Below, one piece after another: positions 22,084 to 33,455 of a stretch of DNA of 64,000 nt; position 1 is the stretch's first letter; each line of letters begins with the position of its first letter. This stretch comes from Lepidodermella squamata. Its lineage: Eukaryota > Gastrotricha. The stretch is taken from contig JBLDXI010000074.1 of NCBI GenBank assembly GCA_047495785.1, positions 806,001 through 870,000 of the forward strand, written 5' to 3'. Below the pieces are notes generated by a model, which was not told where the DNA came from, made no database searches, and was given only the letters and a program-made list of their open reading frames with translations. The position numbers were made by a program, and so were the translations under genes.

Positions 22084-23217
22084 TTACACTTTAGGCCGGA
22101 AGACCTCGCTAATTCGCTGCGAACATATCGGACAGTTGGGGCTTTCTTTCTCATTTTCTTTATTAAGAATCTGAACCAGGCAGGAAAAATGAAGCGTATG
22201 GTTGCATGACAGCTGCACCCAATCGGCAAATGGTATATCACGGCCACACACATGGCAATCGCCAACTGATACGCCATCGTCCCTCCGATAGTCCTTCATA
22301 ATGTAGTCAACGGCCTCCTCCACTGCTCGTTTTGCTTGCATGATCGGCAAAGCTACCAGCTGGCAATATCGAAGCAAGACGTACCCCAGTAATTCAGCGA
22401 AACCTAACTCAGTTGGCGCTAGACCAAACTTAGTTTGACAGCCGTGGGCAAAGCTGTTCAGCTGATCTAAGCATTTTCTGCGAATAGATTCATTCTTTCG
22501 CGCAAATCGGCCTAATCCATTGTCAGTGAGAATCACGCGGTTGCCAATTTTGTCGAAAAATTGCTGCATTTCCGTATCATCTGCTCATAACGAGAACGAA
22601 TGAAGTATTTCAAAGCTTCAAAAGATAATACCCTTTAGCCATGTTTTCATAGATTCCTTCTGCGACGCCTCATCCATACCCTCGTTGTAATGCGTAGCGA
22701 CAACGATACAATTCGCAGCCCATTGAGAATCGAACATCTTGGAGATAAGAGTTAAATTGGCTCGTTCTTCTTTTGTAACGCGGCCATACTGCATCACAAT
22801 GACGATGCCATGCAGGCCCATTCTTGCTCTTCTTATGAAATAGGCCAAGTTGACTTTCAGTTCACTATTTGTGGAACCGCTATCCCCGAAACCAACTGTA
22901 TCAGCAAAAAGCGTGTTCATATTCGCATTCAATTTCCATTGTGGCTGTTTTGTAACGGAATTTGCGGTCGAGCCAACTGCGCATGGCGTCTTGCAAGCTG
23001 CCTCACTGACGTCCTGATTGAGCAGCATGTTGATTATCGTCGATTTACCTGTGCCGGCAGTCCCTAAAACGACGATAACGCGCCGAATCGCAACCTCCTT
23101 TTGGTCGAAAGTACTCTTCTGGCTGAAAGTAGCCTTTGCCAGTTGAAGAACGAGTCTGCCCATGTTTCCTGCATAGGGAACTGCAAGGTTGTGGAGTGCA
23201 GAGCCTTCATCTGACAT
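22084..23217 (-). CDS. AIG1-like GTPase with C-terminal RING-H2, type I (pair 1, left)
   Basis: Exons 23217-22632 and 22580-22084, phase 1 intron of 51 bp; 360 aa. P-loop G1 is GTAGTGKST (52-60), G2 is the Thr in NSVTK, as in AIG1/GIMAP proteins, G3 is DTVGFGDS, and the G4 position reads ATHYNEG instead of a TKxD-type motif. A helical linker follows the QQFFDKIGN...LTDNGLGR segment. A RING-H2 finger begins at C304: C-x2-C ... C-x-H-x2-H-x2-C ... C-x2-C (CHVC, CNHTLHFSC, CPIC), ending VFRPKV. The predicted role is a GTP-regulated ubiquitin E3 ligase. Start chosen at the ATG of MSDEGS; this leader of about 40 aa is longer than in the two other type I genes, so the start is uncertain. Head-to-head with the type II gene at 24312. 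Confidence 0.87.
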
Positions 23218-24311
23218 TAGATAGCCGCAAAGGTAGAGCAGAATGTAACGAAAGTATGCAGAAGGTGTAGATTTAGCAACCCTCTTATTACGATTTTTTG
23301 TCGTACAAGGCTCTATGAAGAATCTTGAAATCGGGGAGCCAAAATGCAACTACTCTTTGAACTTTGGATTCAGTGAGTGATTCATATTACAAACAACATG
23401 CGATCAGGCAACACAGGCGTGAATGTGAAGCACGCGATTTTCGGAAGGCGTGGAACTAATTTTTAATTTTCACGCATTGGTTGCAAGAATTAGTCTCAAT
23501 TCTTGATCTCTTTATATCTATAAACAGTTGCTTCTCACTAACCGGAGAACATCATATCGTTAACGATGCGCCAAAACAACCACTTAGATGACTCATTCGA
23601 TCGTAGGTACTTCTAGTCGCCTAACGTAATGTTGAAGTACGTTAGGCCTTTTGAGCACCGATTTTTTCCTAATTTCGAACGTACTTTCCTCATAAAATCT
23701 ATAAATAGTAAAGTGGTTGTTTTGGCGCGTCGCTAACGATATTCGGATGTTTATACAGGAAAATCAGTTTTCGGATATCCGCAAAATATTGGTACCACCT
23801 TTTAGAGCATGAAATTCTGAGTAAAACGAGGTTAGACGCTTGGGGTCTCAAACCTAACGGGTCGGCTGGGGATGGGCTCAAATAGCAACAAATGCCTCAG
23901 GACCCCCGAAATTGCGCAATTTTGGGCAATTTCGGGAGTCTTGGTCCTCGGCAAATCACTATTTCCTTTTCCAAAAATTTATATTAAAATATTTTTTTCT
24001 CAGATAATGAAAGCAAAATAAATAAATAAATAAAAATTCAAAGGTCGTTTTTGGTGACCTGCGAACATCCGAATAAGACATTATGACATTCTATTAACAC
24101 CTAAATTTACCTCGTGCAGAATAAACCTGATTAAGTGTATTTTTCAAAACCTGGCTCCACATTTAATGGCGGGCCTTCATCAGTTGAATTATCCATTGCG
24201 CGCAAAAACGTATCTCTCGATATTTAATTGTTGAACAATGAAGTGTGGAACGCGGAAGCGTTAAAATTATTTCCATCCTCCATTTTAGAATAGCAAAAGT
24301 AAAGAAGTGTC
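23218..24311. promoter_or_regulatory. Bidirectional spacer of GTPase pair 1
   Basis: Separates two divergent GTPase-RING genes, so it must hold both promoters. Contains an inverted repeat with arms of about 32 bp (23556-23588 / 23711-23744, core TGGTTGTTTTGGCGC) and a small hairpin near 23905-23940 (CCCGAAATTGC...GGGCAATTTCGGG). No exon seen. Confidence 0.45.
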
Positions 24312-25388
24312 ATGAGGGTGGTCCGGGATGTTCACATCAAAAGAGTAATCTACACCATTGGGACTTCGGGTACCGGAAAGTCAACGATTGCTAACATGGT
24401 GTACAACAACGACCACTCAGCTATTGCTTGCTCGGAACCTTGCGCCGTAGGTGCGTCAGCAAACTCGGTTACGAAACATTGTCGATGGATCTTTGAGCCT
24501 AAACGCGGCTACCTGTTCGCCGATACTTTGGGCCTGGGTGACCCTGAGAAACCGCTCCTGGAGGTAGCTGCGGAGCTGAGGAATATGATTGATACGGCCA
24601 AGTTGGGCGTGCATTGCATCTTGTTTGTGGTCAAGTTCGGCCGATTCACTGGGCCGCTGCTTACCAATTTGGAAGTCCTGCCACTTATCTTTGACAGCAC
24701 TTGGGCCGATCATTGTGTTTTGGTGGCCACTCATTACGAAGAAGAGTTCGGAGACTTACGAGCGGATCTAGCCAAGTGGGCTCATGAACAAGAAAAGTTG
24801 CAGGAATTTCTCAAGAAAATCAACTATCGTGTGATTTTTACGGATAATTCACTCGGCCGTAATGAGGAAGAAAACCGGTTGCTTTTGATTTGGAAATGTT
24901 TGTTTTATGTTTTACTATGTTTGTTTTTCAGCCCGATTCGACGCGACTGTCTCGCTCGACTGAACGGGTATATAGAGAATTTCGACTCGCTCACGCGCGC
25001 AGCAAGTGATGGCAAGCTTGATTACCTGGAGCGTATGAAATACGTTCTCAACAAATTGCTTGAAATATTGGGCGTGCGTAACAAGCAGAAATCTATCGAC
25101 GAGATGTTGCCGCGGTTGTTGCAGTCCGGCTGTGGCGTCGATACAGCCGTTACATGCCCACTGTGCATCGAAGATATCAACGTGCTGCAACTGTCTCAAA
25201 CGTCATGCAAACATGATTATCATACGGATTGTATTTCCCTTGTGGTGAAAAATCCAGGCGATCTCTGCCCCATGTGCCGCCAGCCAGTGACTCACATTTG
25301 TCGCCCTCTATTGCCCAATGAGCAGACGCCCAGCAAGTCCAACGCGCCTAATGGTCAGACGGCTAACGCCTCCAACGTCTCCGCCTGA
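24312..25388 (+). CDS. AIG1-like GTPase with C-terminal RING-H2, type II (pair 1, right)
   Basis: Exons 24312-24877 and 24932-25388; 340 aa, phase 2 intron. G1 GTSGTGKST (17-25), G2 Thr in NSVTK, then the type II hallmark YLFADTLGLGDPEK as G3; the G4 region reads VATHYEE. A RING-H2 begins at C264 (CPLC, CKHDYHTDC, CPMC), followed by a polar Asn/Thr-rich tail of about 35 residues not found in the other type II genes. The 54 bp intron is a multiple of three and has no stop; if retained it adds 18 hydrophobic residues. The same exon 1 length (566 nt) occurs in all three type II genes. AATAAA at about 25603. Predicted GTP-gated E3 ligase. Confidence 0.9.
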   Translation: MRVVRDVHIKRVIYTIGTSGTGKSTIANMVYNNDHSAIACSEPCAVGASANSVTKHCRWIFEPKRGYLFADTLGLGDPEKPLLEVAAELRNMIDTAKLGVHCILFVVKFGRFTGPLLTNLEVLPLIFDSTWADHCVLVATHYEEEFGDLRADLAKWAHEQEKLQEFLKKINYRVIFTDNSLGRNEEENRLLLIWKCLFYVLLCLFFSPIRRDCLARLNGYIENFDSLTRAASDGKLDYLERMKYVLNKLLEILGVRNKQKSIDEMLPRLLQSGCGVDTAVTCPLCIEDINVLQLSQTSCKHDYHTDCISLVVKNPGDLCPMCRQPVTHICRPLLPNEQTPSKSNAPNGQTANASNVSA

Positions 25389-25875
25389 GATCATGGTCGA
25401 ACGGTCAAACGGCGCTAGTTCGCTAATTTAAACGTTACTCCAATGTGCTTATCCTACTTGTATTGCCAACTTGCCCATTCGCCATCCTCAGAACTCATGT
25501 TAGCGTGATAATAGGCTTATTTGCCTAACTGATTATAAGTCTGCTCGCGTCCTATAGTATTTACTAAAGGTGCGTTTTTTGACGCCTATTCATAGTTTAT
25601 TTAATAAAACTAAAAGGGGTATTTTATGATGAGTTTTTTGTATAAAAACTCATCAGAGTGCCAAGTGCCCACCCAACAGTCGCATCTACCACGACGAATT
25701 TCGATGTGAGCAAATATTACGGAAAATTGTTTGCGTTTGTAAAATGAGACTTCTGGTGACAACAGCAAATGCGTCGATAGCTGAATTGTCACGGCTCTTA
25801 TGTCGTCCTCAGCCGTTAACATATAGGCTGGATAGGTTGAATTGGCGCTTGGTTAATTCACCTGTTGGGTGAAAT

Positions 25876-26545
25876 AACTTGCCGCTCATTTTTGACAGCT
25901 CGTGGACTGATCGTTGCGTGCTGGTGGTCACTCATTATGAAGAGGCGATGACGGATCTAGACGCGAAACTGACAGAGTGGGCTGGTGAAGAAGGAGCTTT
26001 GCGGTCGTTTCTGGAGGAAATCAATCGACGGGTAATATTCAGTGAATATTATTCACCGATAATTCACTCGATCGCCATGAGGAGGAAAGTCAGTTTTGTG
26101 TAGATTTTTTGCATTGAAATCTAACACTTTACACGCAGTCCGATTCGGCGCGACTGTCTCAATCAACTGAACGCATTGATAGCTAATTCCAATTCGATCA
26201 CGCGCGCCGCAAGTCACGGCTTATTTGAACAACTTAGGCATAGAGAACGAAGTGATCACTTCGTTCTCTATGAACTTAGGTAAGCGTGTGAAATACATTA
26301 TCGAGAAAATACTGATACTGTTCGGCGTGCGAAATAAGCTGGAAATGTATGGATGAGATAATGCCACGTCTAATGGAGTCTGGTCACAGCGCCGGCACTA
26401 CAGTAGATTGCCATCTTTGCCTCGAGGAAATCAGCTAGCTGACGATGTGGCGAACGTCATGCAGCCACTGTTATCACTACGAGTGCCTGGGCCTAATAAC
26501 TGCCGTTTGTCCAGCTCACTAGTGACAACCGTCACTCGCCTTAAG
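25876..26545 (+). pseudogene. Dead type II GTPase-RING fragment
   Basis: Closely matches the type II gene at 35225 from its CCGCT...TTTGACAGCTCGTGG region (about residue 125) to the end, but lacks the start, P-loop, G2 and G3. Damage: a short insertion near 26040-26058 repeating GTGAATATTATTC, loss of the splice donor (GGAAAGTCAG instead of GGAAAACCGGTGAG), a palindromic insertion at 26239-26272, an in-frame TAG in the RING (AATCAGCTAGCTG) and missing RING cysteines near the end. It lies directly downstream of the intact type II gene of pair 1. Confidence 0.88.
26239..26272. repeat. Perfect 34 bp palindrome flanked by 8 bp direct repeats
   Basis: The palindrome (half: CATAGAGAACGAAGTGA) is bordered exactly by AACTTAGG on both sides (26231-26238 and 26273-26280), like a target-site duplication. 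It interrupts the pseudogene where the parent gene reads CAACTCGAGCGTG. The half-site recurs at 26777-26790. Confidence 0.85.
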
Positions 26546-26576
26546 TTCCGCTAAATAAAATTATTCGGTTTTAAAT

Positions 26577-26795
26577 TCGTCCGGGTAGTAGAAATTCAGT
26601 TACCTATTGTAACGTTCAACCCTTTTACTTGCACGAGTGGAAAAAAAATCCAATTTCAAAGCCAGAAGTTTCCTCGATCACCTAAAAATGTCCGAGAAAA
26701 CCACGCCACAGGGAAAGCAGGCAAAAGGGAAAACAGTGAGAAATTACTTTATGAAGATCGGCTTCATGGCGGGCAGCATAGAGAACGAAGCATAG
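26577..26795 (+). repeat. Dispersed repeat, copy 1
   Basis: Shares GGTAGTAGAA-TCAG/GAGTTA...TTCAACCCTTTTAC...AATTTCAAA-CCAGAAGT-TCCTCGAT...CCAAAAATGT with copies at 36930-37075 and 45517-45650. It follows the pseudogene, as copy 2 follows the intact type II gene of pair 2, which suggests it travelled with that block. Confidence 0.7.
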
Positions 26796-27562
26796 AATTG
26801 ATGCATTTATTGGGCTTAAACTACTCCTCAAACCGCATTAGGAATCATAATTTACTATTTACTACGTCGTACACTGACGAGCTGTCACCAAATTTGTCAG
26901 TGAGCCTGAAAACATTGGTTGGCCTGTGTGGATACATCTTTTTGTTCGAATATACTATTTTTGTGTGGATACATCTTTTTGTTCGAAAATACTATTTTCC
27001 AGGTTTTAGCGTTTTTTGTCATTTTCCTGTAGTAAAGCTGAACATATTCTTAGCAAGGAGTGATGTCAATACCACCTCGTTAACCGAGACTTTCACTTTG
27101 GACCGGGCAGAAACGTTTCTGAATAACGAAATGAGATCCAAATTGGTTTTGACATTTTTGGGGGAATGCACCAAATTTGCAAAGCTGCATGTTTAGGGTT
27201 GTGCAATTGATGATTTTTTTGGAAATCGGCGACGTGGATGAATAGTGGACCACCTCTAGACAAAATCTGAACCTTCTGACAAGAAAAATGATTGCCACAA
27301 GTCACATCGGAAGCAAAATAGCTTTTTTCAAATTTGAACTTTTTCACCAAAAATAACAAGGAGCATTTTCGTCACCAATTTCTCAAATTTTATCCCAATT
27401 CAACGAGGATTTTAGGAAAGTTTACAACAGACAAGATCTATCGACTGGTGAAACCCGCTCCACAAAATTCATCATGGTTACGGAGTTATTAAAAAAATGC
27501 GAGGCAAACAAATTATCATCCGTACTTTAGTTCATTTCACAAAGCTCAGAAAGTTTTATTTT

Positions 27563-30435
27563 TTAGCCAAGTAAGCCAAATGATGTCGCAGTTTGACCAC
27601 TTGGAATACTAAATATAACTCTTTCAACTTCGTCATGATTATTTTGAGCAGCCAGTTGCAACGCTGTCATTCCCTTGCAATCAGCAGAATGTACATTCAG
27701 CGTGGCGTAACCGACCAGAAGCCTGACGACTTCGGTTTGTCCATTTTCAGCTGCGATGTGCAACGCCGTCGAGCCGTTTGAGTTCCTTGCATTCAAGTCG
27801 GATCCCAATTCATCTACGAGAAATTTCACTATATCATCATGTCCCAATTGAGCTGCTAGGTGCAAGGGTGTCCAGCCGTCCATATCAACAGCACCCACGT
27901 TCACATCGTATTTAGCGAGAATCGCGACGATCTCAGCATTGCCCATCTGAGAGGCGATGTGCAACGGCGTCCAGCCATCTTGACCATCTGCGTTTATGTT
28001 AGCGCCGAACTCTTTCACCAGCATTTCCACGATCTCAGCATTGCCAGTCTGAGAGGCGAAGTGCAGCGGTGTCCAACCATCTACGTTGGGCGAATTTACA
28101 TTTCTACAGTTACGGCTGGCTAGAAAGCGCACAATTTCACATGAGCTTCTTTCCGCAGCGACATGAAGCGGCGTCGAGCCGTTTTTATCAACAGCATTGA
28201 CGTCCGCCCCAAACGTTTCTGTGAGAATCTTCACCACATCCGTGTTGCCCTCCCTGATAGCGACAAACAGGGGCATCGAGCCATCTCGATCATTTGCGTT
28301 TATGTTAGCTTCGAACTCTTCGACCAGCATTCTCACCAATTTAGCATTGTAAACCTTAGAAGCCAAGTGCATCGGTGTCCAACCATCTATATTGGCCGCA
28401 TCTACATTTCTCCTGTTATGTCTTGCCAGAATGCGCACGGTTTCACATGAGCCATGTTCCATAGCTAGATGTAGCGGTGTCGACTTAAAACAGTCGATAG
28501 CATTCACCGTTTTCTCGTTCGCAAGTAATTCGACAATTCCTGTTTGGCCCTGCTGCGCGGCGATATGCAGTGCTGTTCTTTGCAACGGATTTTTCGCGTC
28601 GGCATCGATATTTTCTGCTCGAAGTAGGATACTCACGATGTTGTAATAGCCGTGTGCACAGGAATTGAGCAGCGGGATCAAACCATTGGGTCCCGCGTTT
28701 ACGTTGGCTTTGAAATTCTCCGCAAGAACACCTACGACTTCAGCGTGCCCGTTAACACATGCGATATATAATGGCGTAGAACCGTTATTTTGAGGAAGCT
28801 CTATATGCGCGCCAACTTTCCCAGCCAAAATTCTAACTGCTTCAGCATTGCCGAATTCAGCAGCGATGTAAAGCGCTGTCCGGCCCATCGCGTCTACAGC
28901 TCCAAGATCCATGCTAAATTTTCTTTTCAACAGAAGCCTCAATAGCCCATTTTGCCCTTTCTGAGCCGCGACCATGAGTAAATTCAAACCGTCCTCATCT
29001 TTAATGTTCACGTCGATCTTGCAGGACGTCTTCGATATGATTATTTCAAACTGAAACAAATCCATTTCGCCCAGTTTTGCGCGATTGGAACGAACCTGAT
29101 ACAGGTAACCTGGAACGTAGAAAGGGAACAAATCATCGTGCATCAAGAAGGTGTACCTTCCACATGAGCTTATTGTATTGAGTTGCATTGACGTCAATCT
29201 TTCTTTGAGATAATATTGGGCTTTGAGCCAGGTCCATTGCCCCTGCTCTCCTCCTATTGTCCTTAATCAGCATAGAGTAAACGAAATATTGGAATTCCTC
29301 CGAATAGCTTCTTTCTTTGTGGAATGGTTTGGGTTCTCTTCTGGAATGCATCAAATTTTCATTACAATATACTCAAAGAAAAGTGTTCCATGAGAGCTCC
29401 GCTAATAAAGAATCGGAATTTACCCATTTACGGCAATTTTACTACGATAAATTATATATATTGATCGTCGACTTACTTAATGATGTCATCTTCGGTCACA
29501 AACTGTGTTGAAAATGGAATGAAATAAGGCCAATGAATATTATGATTACGCGGAAGGGACTTACTGGCCTGTAAGAGTTGGCAAACTCGAAAAACGTCAC
29601 ACCTAGTGACCACCAGTCACTAGCCTCTGAACATCGCTCGTTGTTGAAGGTTTCTGGAGCTCTGTATGCAGGTGAACCGGCACCAATAAGTGTGGTGGTC
29701 TCCAACCTTGCATAAGAGGTAGAAGGTAGACGATTTCAGTCAGCTACTGTAAGTTCATTTAATAATTTCTTACCCAAGTCCGGACATTTTAGCCAGGCCG
29801 AAATCGCCTAGTTTCAAAGTCTTCTCGTCCTCACATAGGAATATATTTTCTGGTTTGATGTCGCGATGCAAAGCACGGCAGCGGTGAATTTCACAAACAG
29901 CCGACACTAACTGCCGCGCCCAGTCTCGAAGATCACTTTCAGGAATCTTTCTCTTTCGTTTGATGAATTGCGCCATGTCACCTCTCGAACAATGCTGCAT
30001 GACCAAGTAGTAAATGCTGTCACCTGTTCGCCCAGGGACTTTGCCCGCTTCGTGCCAGTTTTCTATACAAGGTTCAACGTATTTCGCCAAACCAAAATTC
30101 AAAAAACCAAATAATTACCTTCAAAAGCGTCGAGTATTGACACAATGTTGTCATGCTTTATACTTTTTATTATCGTGTGCTGTAATCTGATGGTAAGGCT
30201 TTTCATAATCATTATCTGACCACCTCACCTCTTTGCGACACAATTCCACAAGTTTCATCCCGCTTATGACGTCGTCATTCTTTTGGCGCTTTCGCAATAT
30301 ATCGTTGAGATTAACAGCCTTGACCACGCAGTCCGCGCAATCACCGTTTATTCTCTTGCAAAGCCAAACGCAACCGAAAGACCCTCGTCCAAGCTCTCTC
30401 GTTATCTTGAATTCCGTTGTAAATCTAGCTTCCAT
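27563..30435 (-). CDS. NEK-like Ser/Thr kinase fused to about 14 ankyrin repeats (813 aa)
   Basis: Exons 30435-30229, 30179-30119, 30062-29774, 29706-29565, 29502-29477, 29340-29157 and 29095-27563; every junction is GT-AG and the phases close. Kinase: Gly loop GRGSFG (16-21), Lys39 in VVKAV, IKHDNIVSILDAF, catalytic HRDIKPEN (H155, D157), DFG 176-178, APE 202-204, and a C-lobe ending FVYSMLIKDNRRR. All catalytic residues are present, so it should be active. From about residue 337 to 800 there are some 14 ankyrin repeats (many DGWTPLHxA), a protein-binding platform. The kinase resembles NEK family members but is not clearly one of them. The last junction, joining kinase to ankyrins, uses GGAAG|GTACAC and TATCAG|GTTCG. 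It sits between GTPase pairs 1 and 2. Intron signs in the 5' leader make the exact start probable rather than certain. Confidence 0.88.
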
Positions 30436-32397
30436 TCGATCTATAATTGTAAAATAGTAACAGTACAAAAATACAAAGAAAAGACCATAAAAATGGTAAA
30501 CGCGACTACCCAGTCATTAGAAAAACCATAATGCAATTCCAATTTTCGAAAAATTCGCACCCTTTCTCGAACTTATGAAACAAATCAACAATTGAATGAA
30601 ATGGAATTGGTGAAATTTGTAAGTCAAGTTGTGCTATACTATTTTATGAGGCTATTAGATTGCGTATAAACTATCGCAAATTTTTCTTCTCACTTCTGAA
30701 CCTGCAGCATCAGAAATCAGAAGTCGCACATGTCCCTCAAGATCGATGTTATAGTTGTGCAATCTCACTGATAGCAATAAAGATAAGTAAATAGATGGCA
30801 AAAAGGTTTTTTGAATATTGCGCGAAATGGCCACAAATTTATTATATCTTGACCCACTACATACTTTGCACAGGTCAAACATTACGATGAACCGTTTACA
30901 GAATGAGAAAAAGTATGAACAATGTTGGATTACCCCTCCTAAGTATTGACCGAATGTCCTGGGATGTTCCTGTCAAGTTCCACCCCCAAATTTGCCAATT
31001 TAAATGCCTTGAAAGCTCTTATCGATTCGAATCGATTCGAGAACTAGAATGTCTACCCGGCGGCTGGGATGCGTAAACAAATGGGATAAGACAAATAAAA
31101 GACCTACTAAAATAAAGAACTACCAGAATAAAACAAACAAGTTTAGCCTCGCGATCTTGGTTGAATGAAGGATTAATTTAGACCCATGCTGCGTTTTCCA
31201 GTCTGGTTAGATGAAAAAAGTTAAAGTCTGCATCTTTCTGTATGTAAGTATAAATGATAAGTGATGGTGATAAGTAATAGACCAGTGATAGAGAAGCCAC
31301 ATAAAATTTCTACGCTAAGATGGACCGGCACGCGAACACGTGCTTCGATCTAAAAAAATGGTCGTAGGTGTTTTTTATAGTGTTCACGCCACTATGCTGA
31401 CTACATAGATGAATAAAAAAGTTGTCTATTGCCGACTATGCCGCACAAAAAACGGCCATTCAATTGAATCAGATTGAGGGTTATTTTCGAAGCTGTCTTT
31501 ATCGATAAAGTCGGCTTTATCTGCGGACGATAAAGCCGACATTATTGTTACAGTCAACTTTATGGGGTGGCATTTTCGAAGCCGTCTTTTGCTAAAGTCG
31601 ACGCGTAAAGCCAATTTTGCCATGATATTTCGTAGAATTAAATGAATGGCAGTATCATAAATCGCTCATCATTAGCCATGACCTACTTTTTGCCAGTCTT
31701 TTGTTGTGATAAATCATAAAAAAACGACGTCGAACAAGAGCTTTTAAGGTCAAATCATTCGTCTGTGGACAAAAATATGCCGATAAAGCTGACTTAAAGG
31801 CGATAAAGACGAGAATGGTCGTCTTTATCGGCTCTAGTACATTTATATATGCAGGATAAAGACGATTTATTACAAATAAAGTCGGCTTTATCTTCGAAAA
31901 TCACGTTGCGTGATAACTAGGTACAAACTTAGGGATCCCCAGGGACCCTATGGTTTGAAAAAAGTCGACAACGTTTGTGAATACTTGGGTTAACTTACCC
32001 TAAAGATTCGTTCTGTTACCCACCCCCCACCCCGCGATATGTCCTGCTAAGCTTGAATTTAAAAGGCGGCGCAGATTTGGGATCTCATGATTTCCCCAAA
32101 GATTGATTTCTAGAGTTTCACGCCTTGTTATTCTTTGGGCTGCATTTGCCAATATCAAATTCAAGTATCGATTTCACAAGTCATAAGAGTATTTTTGTCT
32201 TAACCAGTCTCGTAAGCCAATGCTGGAAATGTCTCAACTCCGCTGAAGTGAAAAATCCCAGTGCCTTGGGATGATACTTCTTATTGATGTTATAAGCCAA
32301 TTCCAACGGTTTTTTCTTGTTTTATGTTTCTTTCGCACCTATTGCATGATAGCAACTTCGCTCGAGAGCACGCATTGATGAAAAAGCCATTTCAGGT
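30436..32397. other. Intergenic, 2 kb, holds one repeat block
   Basis: Between the kinase-ankyrin gene and pair 2. Apart from the repeat at 31470-31905, no exon or RNA gene is supported. Confidence 0.45.
31470..31905. repeat. Inverted-repeat block built of GATAAAGTCGGCTTTATC-type words
   Basis: Several copies of GATAAAG-C-GAC and its complement occur in both orientations. The block opens with TTATTTTCGAAGCTGTCTTT and closes with CTTTATCTTCGAAAATCACG. A matching end (ATAAAGACAGCTTCGAAAATAA) is seen alone at 41067-41092, so this is a dispersed family, probably MITE-derived. Confidence 0.65.
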
Positions 32398-33455
32398 TCA
32401 AACTAGATCGGCTTGCATTCTAGGCCGGAAGACATTTTGAATCAACTGCGAGCAAATCGGGCAGCTGCGGTTTCCGTGGCGCATGTTTTCCCAAATGCAG
32501 GAGAAATGAAACGAATGGTTACATGTTGCCTGTGCCCATTCTTCAACACGTATCTCAGTGTTACAAATTTCACAAGTACCAACTGACACGTGAGCTTCGT
32601 TAGCAATGTACTCGATGGCCTCAGCCGCTCTCTGTTTCACGCCAAGCAACGGAGCGCTGATCCCCGGGAAATATCGAAGCATAATGTACTGCAACGTTTG
32701 GGCGATACCTATCGGCGCGGGACCAAACTTGGTTTGACACTTGTTGATGAACGCGGTCAGCTTGTCGAGGCAATGTCTTCGAATGGGTTCATTCTTCAGG
32801 GCAAATCTTCCCAATCCATTGTCAGTGAGGATAACCCGATTGCCAACCTTTCCAAAGAACTGCAACATTTCGTCATCTCCTGCCCTTACATGATAGTATA
32901 TTTTAATGGATTCGAAAGCTTGATATTATTACCTTCAAGCCAGGTGTTTGTTGATTGCTTTTGGGACTGCTCGTCCATTCCCTTTTTGTAATGCGTAGCG
33001 ACTACTATGCAGTTGTCGGCCCAACGAGGATCGAACATTTTCGAGATGAGAGCCAAATTCGCTCGTTCTTCAGCTGTAACGCGGCCATATTTCATCACTG
33101 TGACAATGCCATGCAAGCCCAGCTTCGCCCGTCTTATAAATGTTGACAAGTTGAATTTCAGTTCAGAATTTGAAGATCCACTATCGCCGAAACCAACTGT
33201 ATCGGCTAAAAGCGTGTTCATTTTCTCATTCAAAATCCATTGCGGCTTTTTGGTCACTGAACTTGCGGTCGAGCCAACTGCGCACGGCGACTTGCATGAA
33301 GCCTCGCTGATGTCTTGATTGTGCAGCATGTTGATAATCGTCGATTTGCCTGTGCCCGTAGTTCCAACAACCAAGATGATACGCCGGATTGCTACGTCCT
33401 TGTCATTGATTGCTGTATCGTCGATGGCGCTCTTATGTCTGCCGAGTAGGAACAT
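32398..33455 (-). CDS. AIG1-like GTPase with C-terminal RING-H2, type I (pair 2, left)
   Basis: Exons 33455-32933 and 32879-32398, phase 1 intron of 53 bp; 334 aa. G1 GTTGTGKST, G2 Thr in SSVTK, G3 DTVGFGDSGS, G4 region VATHYKKG. The linker keeps LQFFGKVGN...LTDNGLGRF. The RING-H2 begins at C277 (CEIC, CNHSFHFSC, CPIC) and ends VFRPRM. Closest to the type I gene of pair 3; their upstream regions are alignable for over 100 bases. The ATG used (MFLLGRHKSAIDD) corresponds to a point where the pair 3 copy has ATG at MSAIND. Divergent from the type II gene at 35225. Confidence 0.9.

Noticed and set aside
22810-23067. Plus-strand frames over the GTPase genes (also at 33007 and 49252)
   Set aside because: Antisense shadows; they recur only because the sense genes are paralogs.
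24312-25388. Unspliced 358-residue reading of the type II gene
   Set aside because: Sister genes splice at the same site; the intron has good GT and CAG ends. Kept only as a possible intron-retention isoform.
25879-26103. 74-codon frame as a separate small GTPase
   Set aside because: Lacks G1-G3 and is followed by insertions, a lost donor and stops; it is part of a pseudogene.
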